Shown here piece after piece: positions 1-8,615 of a stretch of 64,000 nt of DNA. The position numbers and the translations under genes are program-made. This DNA is from Bdellovibrionales bacterium Ga0074139 (GTDB lineage Bacteria > Bdellovibrionota > Bdellovibrionia > Bdellovibrionales > Bdellovibrionaceae), in NCBI GenBank assembly GCA_001464795.1, contig LNEB01000007.1, positions 124,001-188,000 on the forward strand. The letters run 5' to 3'. The first letter of the stretch is position 1. Each line of letters starts with the position of its first letter. Below the pieces are notes generated by a model. That model was not told the origin of the DNA. It worked only from the letters and a program-made list of their open reading frames with translations, and did no database searches.

Positions 1-167
1 TACGGAAATGATACTCAGGTCTTGAGGCATTTCACAATTCTTTTTTTCATTGTTTTTCATTTTTTTTAAATATTCTGTTTAAACTTTAAGCCTAACTACC
101 CATAGACATGAAGTTAAAATCATATATCTAGAGGCAGATAGGATGAAATTAGTAAAATTTAAGATTC
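1..167. other. Left-edge non-coding stretch, possible start of a minus-strand gene at 1-30
   Basis: Between the dprA stop and the window edge I see no ORF of useful length. On the minus strand an ATG at 28-30 opens a frame (MPQDLSIISV) that runs off the edge, which could be the first codons of the next gene of the dprA operon. There is no clear ribosome binding site before it. The rest is T-rich (runs around 41-68) with no convincing hairpin terminator. Confidence 0.25.
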
Positions 168-1040
168 TTAAAATTGACTCTCTAGGTCTTCTTTATGACG
201 AACAACTTTACCTCCCAGTGCCAAAAGTTCCAATGATCCTGCAAAACCCATTTGCAAGGGATGGGCTGGAAGCACCAGAAGTTGACGATTTTCAATCAGT
301 GCACGGTGAGCTGTGATCAATGTTCCACTTTTGACGTTGGCTTCCATGATCAGCAGTGAAGGCGAAAGGGCTGCAATGATTCGATTTCGACAGGCAAAGT
401 TTTGCTTGGCCACTTTGGCTGAAAGGCGCATTTCAGATAAAAAGATAAGATTTTTTTGCTCATGATCTCGAGTTTGGTTCCAATGATCAGGATATTTAAA
501 AATCAGCCCTGAAGGAAGCACCACGGCCGTGGGTTTATTTAAAAAAAGTGATAGTTGATGAACAAGCCCGTCCACTCCGCGCGCTCCTCCACTTATGGTC
601 ACCACATCTTGAGTTTTTAAAAATTGATAAAGCTCTTGCCGCATCCACTGCTTGGTCAATTCATGGGGTTCCCTGGCACCCACCACACTGAGGCATTTTT
701 TTTGATTCAATATTTCAATGGGTCCCTGATAGCTGATAATAAGCGGAGGATCTGAAATCTGCATCAGTAGCTTTGGATAATGAGCATCACCCAAAAGTGC
801 ATAATGAATATCTTGGCCCTCAGCCATTTTTTTTTCACTGACTAACAACGCATAGGAATCTAATACCAAAGACTCCCACCAAAGTTGCGTCTCCGATGAG
901 TCTTTAAAAAAAAGAGCTTTAAGATCATCAACTGTATTAAGGGGTGAAAGGCGATTTTTTAAAACCTCAATCATCCGTGAAAGATAAAAATATTTAACTT
1001 TTGAAGCCTGAAAAGTATGAAGAAAACACCAAAGTTCCAT
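168..1040 (-). CDS. dprA: DNA processing protein DprA (DNA-protecting protein A)
   Basis: DprA/Smf loads RecA on incoming single-stranded DNA during natural transformation and acts in the cytoplasm. The 290-residue protein has the Rossmann-like fold signatures of the family in order: VVGAREP near residue 120, ISGGARGVDGLVH near 150, VVLPSG near 175, NFACRNRIIAALS near 215, and EANVKSGTLITAHRAL followed by LPAHP near 235-260. The N-terminal 80 residues are divergent and probably form a helical domain. There is no obvious C-terminal winged-helix (DML1) domain, since the protein ends soon after the Rossmann fold. It is the last gene of a minus-strand group with the LysM and TPR genes (27-base gap to the LysM gene). 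A short ComEC-like gene lies about 2 kb away, which is consistent with DNA uptake or predation-related DNA handling. Confidence 0.9.
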   Translation of the reverse strand: MELWCFLHTFQASKVKYFYLSRMIEVLKNRLSPLNTVDDLKALFFKDSSETQLWWESLVLDSYALLVSEKKMAEGQDIHYALLGDAHYPKLLMQISDPPLIISYQGPIEILNQKKCLSVVGAREPHELTKQWMRQELYQFLKTQDVVTISGGARGVDGLVHQLSLFLNKPTAVVLPSGLIFKYPDHWNQTRDHEQKNLIFLSEMRLSAKVAKQNFACRNRIIAALSPSLLIMEANVKSGTLITAHRALIENRQLLVLPAHPLQMGFAGSLELLALGGKVVRHKEDLESQF

Positions 1041-1067
1041 AGGTCACTTGCATTGCAAATGTCCTGA

Positions 1068-2327
1068 CTATTCTAGAGTTAAGTCATCCGCATCACTGCC
1101 AGCATTGACTCCGGAATTCGAATCATCCATCAAATATCCAGCAAAATCTCCTGAACGTAGCTCAGTGCTCGAATCCTGAACATAGGCTGTCGCAGCATTG
1201 GATTGAGTTCTCAAGATTTTTAAAGTTCCTACATTACGAAATGCTTTTTTAATTTTCGTATTATTTGTTCTTAATTTTGGATCTTGGTAAATCTTCAATG
1301 TATCCCCGGGTCTGAGTCCTTGAGAGATTCCTCCATTTAAAAAGACAATGGAATAGGCAGAGTAAACAGAATCCGTAGGAGATCTATAGCCACCAATAAT
1401 TTTCACAAGCGGAGCTTCTTTAGAAACATCAGAAACTGAAATATCGGCCATGGGAATGGGTCCTGGAATCACAAGATCGTTGAGCTCCGCCACATTGATC
1501 ATCTTATTCACCCGGGCTCGGTAGATATTTTCTGCATCATTGATTTTTTGCTTCACTTCAATTTCAGCACCATAAACAACTACAAATCCAAAGTTTGATC
1601 TTTCAATTCTTTTAACTGTGGTATAAATCCCAGGCCCTAAATCATTATTTAATTTTACATACAAATCATGAGTCACTGAAGCCACTCGAGCTTCATCTTC
1701 AAATTCCACAATTTCACCGCTGACACTGGGTTGATTTTCAAAAATTTCAACCGGCAACGGAAGAGGGGGAATTTTGCTGATTTCATTGGTTTGATTTTTT
1801 ACAATCTGCACTTTTGTCGCCTTGGGCTCTACAAAAACATAATTCGGTAGACTCGGAGGAATATCAGCCAAAGGAGGATAGTTAATTCTCGGTGGCATTT
1901 TCAAATCAGCAAACTCATCAACTAATATTTCAGAACTTTCCTCTGGAGCTGCACCCGGCTCGACACCTAAATCAGGAGCATTCAGCAAAGTGCCTGCACG
2001 AAAGTTAATTTTCCAACCCGGTTTTATTTCATGGGGATTTAAGATGTTGGATGTATTAAGAGACCAGATTTTGGGCCAAAACATAGGGTCAGCAAACAAA
2101 ACATCAGAAATATCCCACAAAGTATCCTGATTGAGAATCTCATAGACTCGGACTTGCGAATTAGTAACCACTTGATCCCAAGCCGCATCGGGGGTGGGAG
2201 ACTGATTAAACTTTTGATAATTTTTAAAGAATAACTCTTCTTTTTGATAATCAGGTTCATCCACTTGTGACATGACAAGACTGGGAACAAGCATTATGAA
2301 AATAAAACGAAATAAAAGTTTCAACAT
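1068..2327 (-). CDS. Secreted LysM-domain protein
   Basis: Residues 1-20 form a signal peptide (hydrophobic core, likely cleavage after LVMS). A LysM peptidoglycan-binding module spans about residues 60-110: the core NQDTLWDISDVLF, then the typical LNP..IKPGWKINF ending. A proline-rich linker (about 140-190) leads to a C-terminal half of about 220 residues that is predicted mostly beta and has a second region starting with a glycine-rich turn (GGISQGLRPGDTLKIY). This may be a second carbohydrate-binding or SH3-like fold. The protein is probably periplasmic or outer-membrane associated and bound to the cell wall. It sits 6 bases after the TPR gene and 27 bases before dprA. LysM plus a long C-terminal half next to dprA is an arrangement I recall from Bdellovibrio-type genomes, but the exact job is unknown. 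Confidence 0.75.
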   Translation of the reverse strand: MLKLLFRFIFIMLVPSLVMSQVDEPDYQKEELFFKNYQKFNQSPTPDAAWDQVVTNSQVRVYEILNQDTLWDISDVLFADPMFWPKIWSLNTSNILNPHEIKPGWKINFRAGTLLNAPDLGVEPGAAPEESSEILVDEFADLKMPPRINYPPLADIPPSLPNYVFVEPKATKVQIVKNQTNEISKIPPLPLPVEIFENQPSVSGEIVEFEDEARVASVTHDLYVKLNNDLGPGIYTTVKRIERSNFGFVVVYGAEIEVKQKINDAENIYRARVNKMINVAELNDLVIPGPIPMADISVSDVSKEAPLVKIIGGYRSPTDSVYSAYSIVFLNGGISQGLRPGDTLKIYQDPKLRTNNTKIKKAFRNVGTLKILRTQSNAATAYVQDSSTELRSGDFAGYLMDDSNSGVNAGSDADDLTLE

Positions 2328-2333
2328 TCTAAG

Positions 2334-2846
2334 TTATTTAACCAAAAGAAGTTTAATTTCGCTCTCGGCTCTGAAAAACTCAGGACTTCCAGGATATTTT
2401 TTTCTGACTTTTAAAAAAGAGTTTTGTGCTAATTTTGGAATCTTCATTTGTTTATAGGCTGTTCCTTTTGCAAATTCTGCGGAAACAGCTTTACTACTAA
2501 GTGGATATTTTTTTAGTAACAAATCAAAATGCCTAAGAGCTTCAGAGTATTTTTTTCTTTCAAGCGCATTGTAGCCCATTAAATAAAGCACATTATCAGC
2601 ATGTACACTGCTTGGATATCGACCCAAAAAGTACTGAGCCGCTCCCTTCATGTCATGGATGCTGTTTCTTTGATAACGAGATAGTATTTCCACGTACAAA
2701 TCATCTTCTGAAAGCTTTTTATAGTCTTTTCCAGTTAACTCAGCCTTTAAATCCGCTGCGTTCATGCTGCTGGGACGTGGAGCACTAACGGCCACCACAG
2801 AGAAAAATGTAAAAAAAGAAACCAGGCTTAAAAAAGTCCATCTCAT
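2334..2846 (-). CDS. Secreted tetratricopeptide protein (BamD/YbgF-like repeats)
   Basis: This 170-residue protein has an N-terminal signal peptide (MRWTFLSLVSFFTFFSVVAVSA) and then two or three TPR-like helical pairs: YFLGRYPSSVHADNVLYLMG, KYSEALRHFDLLLKKYPLS and LAQNSFLKVRKKYPGSPEF. The periodic KYP/RYP turns are typical of the BamD/CpoB (YbgF) kind of outer-membrane TPR protein. There is no lipobox, so it is likely a soluble periplasmic adaptor. A purine-rich AAGGAAAGG lies just before the ATG. It is the first gene of the TPR-LysM-dprA group, with a 6-base gap to the LysM gene, so the two secreted proteins may act together. The precise partner is not known. Confidence 0.7.
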   Translation of the reverse strand: MRWTFLSLVSFFTFFSVVAVSAPRPSSMNAADLKAELTGKDYKKLSEDDLYVEILSRYQRNSIHDMKGAAQYFLGRYPSSVHADNVLYLMGYNALERKKYSEALRHFDLLLKKYPLSSKAVSAEFAKGTAYKQMKIPKLAQNSFLKVRKKYPGSPEFFRAESEIKLLLVK

Positions 2847-3162
2847 GAATTCGCCCTTTCCTTGGAGAATCTCTCATCATTATGACACGCTCTTTTCCTT
2901 TCTCTCAAGAGAGATATCCACATGAAATGTTTAAAACCCCCCTAACTTGACCTTGGACCGTTTCAAAATCAAGGGTTTCAGCTGATTGAATAAGTATTAA
3001 GCATAGCTAAATACATGAAATATTTAGATAAACTTAGGAATTGGAAGGCCTGGATTAAAAAATCTTAAATGAATCTTACAAGCAGACTTTCGGACATCCA
3101 CTTTCTAGCCATTGAAGTGAGCTTTAAAAGACACTCTTTGCTTAATTGCAGCACAAAATCCC
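2847..3162. other. 316-base intergenic region between divergent genes
   Basis: This is the only gap over 300 bases. It must hold the promoter for the minus-strand TPR-LysM-dprA group and the promoter for the plus-strand ComEC-like gene. One inverted repeat is visible at 2901-2914 (TCTCTC-AA-GAGAGA), a candidate protein-binding site upstream of the minus-strand genes. I see no ORF with coding character, no tRNA and no convincing small-RNA terminator. Confidence 0.5.
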
Positions 3163-4020
3163 ATGCTGATCATTATGACTTTTTGTCTTTTAGGAATCTT
3201 CTTAAACCCCTTCAATGTGTTTGATTGGGCCTCCCAGCACACTTTTTTCCTTCATCAAATGTGCTTAGCAAGTTCACCCGTGGCCTATGACTACAAAGAT
3301 ATTTGGCAGGCCCTAGTCTGTGGACAGGGTTTGCACGCCAACCCCACCTGGAGTCATTCGCTTAAAGCCTCAGGACTGATTCACATCTTTGTGGTTTCAG
3401 GATCCCACTTCTTAGTCATTGGCTGGCTTTTAGGAAAAGTTTTTTTTCTTCCAGAGTGGGCGAAGTACAGTCTCTTTTGGGCCTTCAACGCCATGACTGG
3501 TTTTTCGGCTCCAGGAACCAGAGCTTGCTTAGCGCTGTGTCTACAAAACAGAATTAAGACATTGCCGCATCAAAAAACTTGGGTGGTAGGAATGCTTTCT
3601 TTAGCTCTACAGCCCGCTTGGATCTTTTCCTATTCGTTTTGGCTCAGTTGGTTGGCTAGCTTCTTATTAATCATGGCCCCCCAAGATCGATTTCGAATTT
3701 CACAAAATCTTCTTTTTTTTACAAGCTGGAGCCTACTTGGATCACACTTGAGTCTTTGGTCTTTAATTTTAAATATAACTGTGGCCCCCATCATCGGTTG
3801 GGTGCTTTTTCCACTGGCTGTCTTAAGTTTTTTAAAACCTGCGGCCTGGGCCTTTGAATTTTTGTTGGATCAACTGGAGCTTTTGCTAAACGTGCTTGAT
3901 TTAACAAATAAAAAAGTCCCCTTTAGCTTAAGCCTCGGGGGACTGACATTTTTAGTTTTGTTCACTCATTTTTGCCTTCAATGTTTTAAATTGGAAGCAA
4001 AGGGTAAAAAAATCTTTTAA
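3163..4020 (+). CDS. Short ComEC/Rec2-family membrane protein (competence core only)
   Basis: The protein has about 285 residues and is nearly all hydrophobic, with some 7-8 membrane segments. The ComEC core signature is visible: SGLIHIFVVSGSHFLVIGWLL near residues 67-87 (the H-I-x-x-V-S-G-x-H motif) and a GFSAPGTRACLAL stretch near 115, where ComEC proteins have their conserved S-x-x-RA motif. A full ComEC is about 700-800 residues, with an N-terminal OB-like domain and a C-terminal metallo-beta-lactamase nuclease domain. Both are absent here, and the ORF is bounded by an in-frame stop at 3118 and ends exactly where the convergent ald gene ends. The start ATG has no Shine-Dalgarno sequence, and no other start codon exists back to the stop. 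It could be a minimal DNA-uptake channel, or a remnant with the other domains encoded elsewhere. Confidence 0.7.
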   Translation: MLIIMTFCLLGIFLNPFNVFDWASQHTFFLHQMCLASSPVAYDYKDIWQALVCGQGLHANPTWSHSLKASGLIHIFVVSGSHFLVIGWLLGKVFFLPEWAKYSLFWAFNAMTGFSAPGTRACLALCLQNRIKTLPHQKTWVVGMLSLALQPAWIFSYSFWLSWLASFLLIMAPQDRFRISQNLLFFTSWSLLGSHLSLWSLILNITVAPIIGWVLFPLAVLSFLKPAAWAFEFLLDQLELLLNVLDLTNKKVPFSLSLGGLTFLVLFTHFCLQCFKLEAKGKKIF

Positions 4021-5127
4021 TTAAATTTTAAAAGCTTTGTATTCCATGTGAAGGTCTTTTGCGACAGGCTCACAAGTCACAAAACCACCGTACACATTCA
4101 CACCTTTATAAAGGGCTTTGTCCTTGGCGCAAGCGTCTTCCATTCCCATGGCCGCTAGCATGGATGCATACTTCAAAGTCACATTCGTCAATGCATAAGT
4201 GGATGTGCGAGGCACAACTCCTGGCATGTTGGGAACGCAATAATGAATCACGCCGTCAATTTCGTAGGTGGGTTGCTGATGGGAAGTGGGTCTACAAGTT
4301 TCGATACAACCACCTTGATCCACAGCTACGTCCACAACAACAGAGCCTTTGCTCATGGCGCTGACAAGCTCTTTACTAACCAAAGTCGGAGCTTTGTGAC
4401 CCATGATTAGAACTCCGCCCACTAATAGATCAGAATCCTTCACAGACTCTTCGATATTTTTTGCATTGGAAAAAAGCGTCTGACATCGACCTTGGAAAAC
4501 ATCATCAAGATATTCGAGGCGCTTTGTGTTCACATCTAAGATTGTCACGTTAGCGCCAAGACCCATGGCCATTTTAGCCGCGTTGGTTCCCACGACTCCG
4601 CCACCGATAATGGTGACTTTCGCTGGCCTAACACCGGTGACTCCGCCCATCAAAATTCCTTTTCCACCGTGATCACGTTGCAAATAAAAAGCACCGATTT
4701 GTGTGGCCATGCGACCAGCCACTTCAGACATCGGTGTTAGCAATGGTAAAGATCCATCAGGGAATTGAATGGTTTCATAGGCAATGGCTTTTACTTTTCG
4801 CTCGACTAAAACTTTTGTTAATTTAGGTTCAGCAGCTAAGTGCAAATAAGTGTATAGAATTTGATTTTCTTTTAATAATTCATATTCATCGGGAAGGGGT
4901 TCTTTCACCTTCACAATCATTTCAGCTTTCGCGTAAACTTCTGCTTTTGTGCTCAAAATTTTTGCGCCCGCTTTTTCATACTGTTCGTTGGTGATTCCTG
5001 AGCCAACACCTGCGTCTTTTTCAACAAAAAGTGTGTGCCCTTCTTTAACAAGTTGCTTAACACCGGCTTCAGTCATACCGACGCGATTTTCAGAAATTTT
5101 AATTTCCTTAGGGACTCCGATAATCAT
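4021..5127 (-). CDS. ald: Alanine dehydrogenase
   Basis: This cytoplasmic enzyme catalyses NAD-dependent interconversion of L-alanine and pyruvate plus ammonia. Its 368 residues match the family length of about 370. It starts with the hallmark MIIGVPKEIK..ENRV; the substrate-binding residues R15, K75 (VKEP) and H96 (LHLAAE) are at family positions. The NAD-binding turn GGGVVGTNAAKMA is near 175-187 and the end is PGVVPRTSTYALTN..., as in bacterial Ald. The ribosome site is AAGGAG, about 8 bases before the ATG. It is a single gene: a terminator of the upstream minus-strand module lies before it (5185-5226), so it needs its own promoter in 5128-5190, where a perfect 16-base palindrome sits. In amino-acid-eating predators this enzyme feeds alanine into pyruvate, which is inferred here. 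Confidence 0.95.
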   Translation of the reverse strand: MIIGVPKEIKISENRVGMTEAGVKQLVKEGHTLFVEKDAGVGSGITNEQYEKAGAKILSTKAEVYAKAEMIVKVKEPLPDEYELLKENQILYTYLHLAAEPKLTKVLVERKVKAIAYETIQFPDGSLPLLTPMSEVAGRMATQIGAFYLQRDHGGKGILMGGVTGVRPAKVTIIGGGVVGTNAAKMAMGLGANVTILDVNTKRLEYLDDVFQGRCQTLFSNAKNIEESVKDSDLLVGGVLIMGHKAPTLVSKELVSAMSKGSVVVDVAVDQGGCIETCRPTSHQQPTYEIDGVIHYCVPNMPGVVPRTSTYALTNVTLKYASMLAAMGMEDACAKDKALYKGVNVYGGFVTCEPVAKDLHMEYKAFKI

Positions 5128-5176
5128 TTTTGACTCCTTGAGTTTGGGAATAGGTAAGAACTGTGAGATCTTGCTA

Positions 5177-5192
5177 CTTTTAATATTAAAAG
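5177..5192. promoter_or_regulatory. Perfect 16-base palindrome upstream of ald
   Basis: CTTTTAATATTAAAAG reads the same on both strands. It lies 50-65 bases upstream of the ald start codon, immediately after the terminator stem of the preceding gene, so its A/T-run half also supplies part of that terminator's T tract. A perfect AT-rich palindrome before an alanine dehydrogenase gene would suit an Lrp/AsnC-type operator (ald is Lrp-family regulated in several bacteria), but it may simply be a terminator tail. Confidence 0.4.
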
Positions 5193-5226
5193 AAAAGCCC
5201 CGCTGCTAATGCTTCGTGTCGGGGCT
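5185..5226 (-). terminator. Rho-independent terminator after the lipoprotein gene
   Basis: Read on the minus strand, the stem AGCCCCG (5226-5220) pairs with CGGGGCT (5202-5196) across a 17-base loop, followed by TTTTCTTTT. It lies 16 bases past the stop codon of the minus-strand lipoprotein gene, in the right orientation to end the 8470-to-5242 transcription unit. Confidence 0.8.
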
Positions 5227-5241
5227 GATTATCTTACGTTT

Positions 5242-7299
5242 TTAGCGAGTTTCCACTGATACGAGACCAGGAAAAAGCTCATTTTGATGACTGTCGACAA
5301 CTAAATTAAGTTCTTTAAATTGGGAAGCCACATCGAGTTCGGATTGATCACGTTTGAATAGTACGAACTCAATCAATGAATCCTCAAGTAGGGTCGCAAA
5401 TAAATTCTTAGTTTCTGAACCACGAATCATCATTCTCCAGCCCGTTGAGGCATTCGATGCATTATCAGAGAAAGGTGAACCGTCGACTCCTACTTTTGAA
5501 TTCACGAGGTAGTAGTTCTCTTTGATTTTTTCATTTTTTGTTTCTTGAGAGCAAAAGTAAACACCTTGAGCGGATCTGTTATTTGCAATTATTGAATTGT
5601 TGCTATCTGGAACTTGCGCTGCAAAGCACTCACGGGTAACGGCATCAATGATGAACTGATTGCCTTCTGCCGTGATTGTTCTTTCTCGTGACACGCTTGT
5701 GGATTGGCTCTTGTCTTTTTTTGCTGAGGCTCCAAAAGAATAATCAGCCCCAAAAGAAAACTTAAGAACACCTAACCCACCCAGTGGCTGAGCGAGTCCC
5801 GCTTTTAAGTTAACTCCCATGGCAGTGGATGTGGAGGTACTGACTGACATGGATGTCGCCATTTTAAAATTATCAACGGTTGGAATGCCGTCAGGAATGG
5901 GCTTTGTCGAATTGAGTTTTTCAACAAACTTCATTTTAACAAGCTTAACGTAAGCCTGAGGGTGTCTTAGGCAATTATTAAAAACATAATCCTGACCACG
6001 AACTTGAGAGTACATTTGGGCACACATTGATAAAGCAAGGTCAAAATAAGTTGATGAATATTGATTGGTTGGCTTTTTAATGAAGTTTTCGATTTGAGAT
6101 TTTAAACTCAAGCGATTATTTCTTTGAAACTGGGGACCAATCGTCACAAAATCAATTGGCTTAAATCCTGAGTGCTTGGCGAAAAGCTCTGTGGGTTTTA
6201 CTACTTGTTTTTGAATTTCTGCCAATTGAAACTGATAGTTTTTGTGCAATGAAAGTGCGTCTTGAGAAATCGGTCTTAAACTTAGATTTTTTAATAAACC
6301 TGGAGCCAATGGGCCTACGAAGCTCACTTTCGGAAAACCTTCAAGATCATCCAATGGCACCAATGTCACAAGACCTATGGTTCTGGAAGTAAGCTCGGCT
6401 ACACTGTTAAATTTGATTGAAGCATCACCCGTCAATTCACCGTAAACGAGGTCACCAACAAACTCGGCCGTGGTCACAACATTTTTCATTGTGTACTGAG
6501 TTTGAGGATTTGAGTCTTCCTTTAAAATGACAAGAACGGCTTTCATTCGACCAGTGTTAAGAACTTCTGGCACAACTAGGCGGTTGATTGTTCGTCTGAT
6601 CAAAGAAGGCGTAATTCGGAATTGATACTTGTGAGCCACTTTAAGACCTAAATAAGGAGTGACTTCATAGTTGTCATAATCAAGACCAATAAAATCAAAG
6701 GACACGGATTTAAGATTTAATTGGACTTGAGGGTCGGCACTTGATCTCAGTTGCTGGCCGCGTATTGATAAATCCTGCATATCAATCACTTCAGCATTCG
6801 CTGGTAAAGCATTATAGCGCAAATCAAGAATGGCACTTCCACCATCAGCCCATGGGTTCAACGCCACTTCAGCGTCAACATAACCTTTATAAAAATTCTT
6901 TGAAATAATTCTTCTGCGGATTTTAATATACGATTCTTGGTCAATGAAGCGAAATGAATGAGTTTCTGACCAATAAATACAACCCTTGTCATCAGTTAGT
7001 TGACGTTCCTCATTACCTTGACCATCCAAAATCGCGAAGGGAAGAGCCGCTTGAACTGCAGCATACAAGGGATCTTTGATACATGCTTTAAAGTTGAAAA
7101 GTTTTTTTGTTAGAATTGAATACTTGTTATACTCGGCATTCACAGTGGAATTGGCAGTGATCGCATCAATTCGAAAGTTTCCTACGCCCTTATAACGGTT
7201 AGGTTCATTAAAACCGACATCTTTATTTTTTGTCGATTCCGTCGAGCAACCAACAACAAACAAAACTGGTAATAAAAAAACGAATTTAGAAAATGTCAT
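5242..7299 (-). CDS. Large secreted lipoprotein with Ser/Thr-rich amphipathic segment, unknown function
   Basis: The signal peptide ends in a lipobox (LFVVGC, Cys 18), so the 685-residue protein should be lipid-anchored. I recognise no named family. The N-terminal 400 residues look beta-rich. At about residues 480-560 there is a striking low-complexity stretch: a Ser/Thr repeat (SVSTSTSTAMGVNLKAGL), then a Gly-rich turn (QPLGGLGVL), then a second alternating strand (FSFGADYSFGASAK...STSVS). This alternating small/polar pattern around a Gly turn is what membrane-inserting beta-hairpins of aerolysin-type pore formers look like. That likeness is a guess. The ATG overlaps the upstream barrel gene by 14 bases and has AGGTGA as its ribosome site, so the two are translationally coupled. 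A strong terminator follows. Confidence 0.6.
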   Translation of the reverse strand: MTFSKFVFLLPVLFVVGCSTESTKNKDVGFNEPNRYKGVGNFRIDAITANSTVNAEYNKYSILTKKLFNFKACIKDPLYAAVQAALPFAILDGQGNEERQLTDDKGCIYWSETHSFRFIDQESYIKIRRRIISKNFYKGYVDAEVALNPWADGGSAILDLRYNALPANAEVIDMQDLSIRGQQLRSSADPQVQLNLKSVSFDFIGLDYDNYEVTPYLGLKVAHKYQFRITPSLIRRTINRLVVPEVLNTGRMKAVLVILKEDSNPQTQYTMKNVVTTAEFVGDLVYGELTGDASIKFNSVAELTSRTIGLVTLVPLDDLEGFPKVSFVGPLAPGLLKNLSLRPISQDALSLHKNYQFQLAEIQKQVVKPTELFAKHSGFKPIDFVTIGPQFQRNNRLSLKSQIENFIKKPTNQYSSTYFDLALSMCAQMYSQVRGQDYVFNNCLRHPQAYVKLVKMKFVEKLNSTKPIPDGIPTVDNFKMATSMSVSTSTSTAMGVNLKAGLAQPLGGLGVLKFSFGADYSFGASAKKDKSQSTSVSRERTITAEGNQFIIDAVTRECFAAQVPDSNNSIIANNRSAQGVYFCSQETKNEKIKENYYLVNSKVGVDGSPFSDNASNASTGWRMMIRGSETKNLFATLLEDSLIEFVLFKRDQSELDVASQFKELNLVVDSHQNELFPGLVSVETR

Positions 7300-8470
7300 A
7301 GGTCACCTCTGCTCCAAGAGTGAAAATCTCTCGGTCGGCTTGATAGGTTGAATTTTGTGATACGGTTAAATTTTCACCATCTTTATTAATGGCTGTCGCA
7401 TTCGTGTAGCTAGCAAATAGATTAAAATTAAGCTTAGGAACTTCAGCCTTCATAGCGACCGAGTAACCATCACGGTTCGTATAACCATAGGAGCTGACAG
7501 AATAAGAAGATGGCAAAGCATCTCCTTCAATACGAAACCGGGTCACGCTGGGAATTAAACTCCATTTGTTAAATTTTCGTTCGAATTCAAGTTTGACTTG
7601 CTCTCCGTCTCTGAGTTCTTCAGGAGCACGTTCATTATTAATAATACTGCCTTTAAGTTTCAGTTCATGACTGATCCCTAATTCTTGCTCAAAACCGAGT
7701 GCTAATTCTTTGCCCCTAAATTCGTGAACAAATTGAAAGTTGGTTCCACCAGCAACAGTTGAGCCTGTTCGAAAGGAATCACTGGCCGTTGCAGTGGACA
7801 AATCTGTGTACTCAAAATGTGTGACACTGGCACGGGCTCTGGAACCTGTCGGTTCATTTTTAAAATCAATATAGGCAGTGGCTAAAGTGAGTAAGGGATT
7901 CGTACCTTCATCGGTGATGATATTGCCTTTCGCAATTGAAGTCGGAATCGTTTGAGACACATCAAAACTCAATTTCAAACCATTGTCATTTTTGTGATCA
8001 AAAGAAATCATTCCACCCGTTTGAGCAGCTCCACCGAAAAAAGACATAATAGGATTGTAGCTGATACTTAAAACCCCGGCCGAACCTTCTAACCAATCAT
8101 TAGGCATGATCGAAACACTGGCTTCGTCTAAAAATAAACCATTTGTGGCTCCAGCTTCAGTGACTCCCAATTGGTAGCCCACGGCTCCGGAAGTGAAAAT
8201 TTGAACAGCTGATAATCTTGCCTTGAACCAATCTTCGTACTTCATGCCGATGTTCGCTTCGATTATGGATCTTCCCCATCTTGAATTCACAAAGGGATCA
8301 TCAAATCTTCGGCCCATCAAAGTGTAGCCCACACCTGCATTGTACATTCGGTCATCATTTTCAGAAAATTCTTCGAGCTCAACTCGGAGCTCTTGCTTAA
8401 GAGGATTGGTGGTCTGAGAGAAGGCCAGAATGGGAACAAAAAGGCTCAAGATAATGAGATGAATATTCAA
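7286..8470 (-). CDS. Outer-membrane beta-barrel-like protein, unknown function
   Basis: It has a signal peptide (about residues 1-18, cleavage near AFS-Q) followed by about 375 residues with the alternating pattern, aromatic girdle and short turns of a barrel. It ends with a typical barrel finish: FTLGAEVTYDIF, with a C-terminal Phe. The start codon is TTG at 8470 behind GGGGGAG at 5-base spacing; no ATG fits the signal peptide. A recognisable promoter lies at 8495-8523. It is the first gene of a two-gene unit, with the 685-residue lipoprotein overlapping its end by 14 bases, so a barrel/lipoprotein complex is plausible. It could be a porin-like channel or a surface adhesin; no family is recognised. 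Confidence 0.6.
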   Translation of the reverse strand: MNIHLIILSLFVPILAFSQTTNPLKQELRVELEEFSENDDRMYNAGVGYTLMGRRFDDPFVNSRWGRSIIEANIGMKYEDWFKARLSAVQIFTSGAVGYQLGVTEAGATNGLFLDEASVSIMPNDWLEGSAGVLSISYNPIMSFFGGAAQTGGMISFDHKNDNGLKLSFDVSQTIPTSIAKGNIITDEGTNPLLTLATAYIDFKNEPTGSRARASVTHFEYTDLSTATASDSFRTGSTVAGGTNFQFVHEFRGKELALGFEQELGISHELKLKGSIINNERAPEELRDGEQVKLEFERKFNKWSLIPSVTRFRIEGDALPSSYSVSSYGYTNRDGYSVAMKAEVPKLNFNLFASYTNATAINKDGENLTVSQNSTYQADREIFTLGAEVTYDIF

Positions 8471-8494
8471 GATCTCCCCCGATCGCTGGGTGGG

Positions 8495-8523
8495 GTTGTA
8501 CCACCGTTAAGGCAATGCGTCAA
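8495..8523 (-). promoter_or_regulatory. Sigma70-type promoter for the barrel/lipoprotein unit
   Basis: On the minus strand TTGACG (8523-8518), a 17-base spacer and TACAAC (8500-8495) precede the TTG start at 8470 by about 25 bases. On the plus strand, TTGACA at 8524-8529 directly abuts this -35 (shared TCAATTGA), so the 8616 gene may be driven divergently from the same site, though its -10 is weak. Confidence 0.45.
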
Positions 8524-8615
8524 TTGACATAAAGGACTGTGGCGGTGATGCATTAAAAACCCCTTCAGTTGAAAAATGTACAAAAATGATGATTTAAAAG
8601 GATTAAGGGGACTTT

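Noticed and set aside
5589-5771. Small minus-strand ORFs inside the lipoprotein gene, and other short frames within long genes
   Set aside because: They lie in alternative frames of clearly coding genes, have no ribosome sites and no recognisable protein character.
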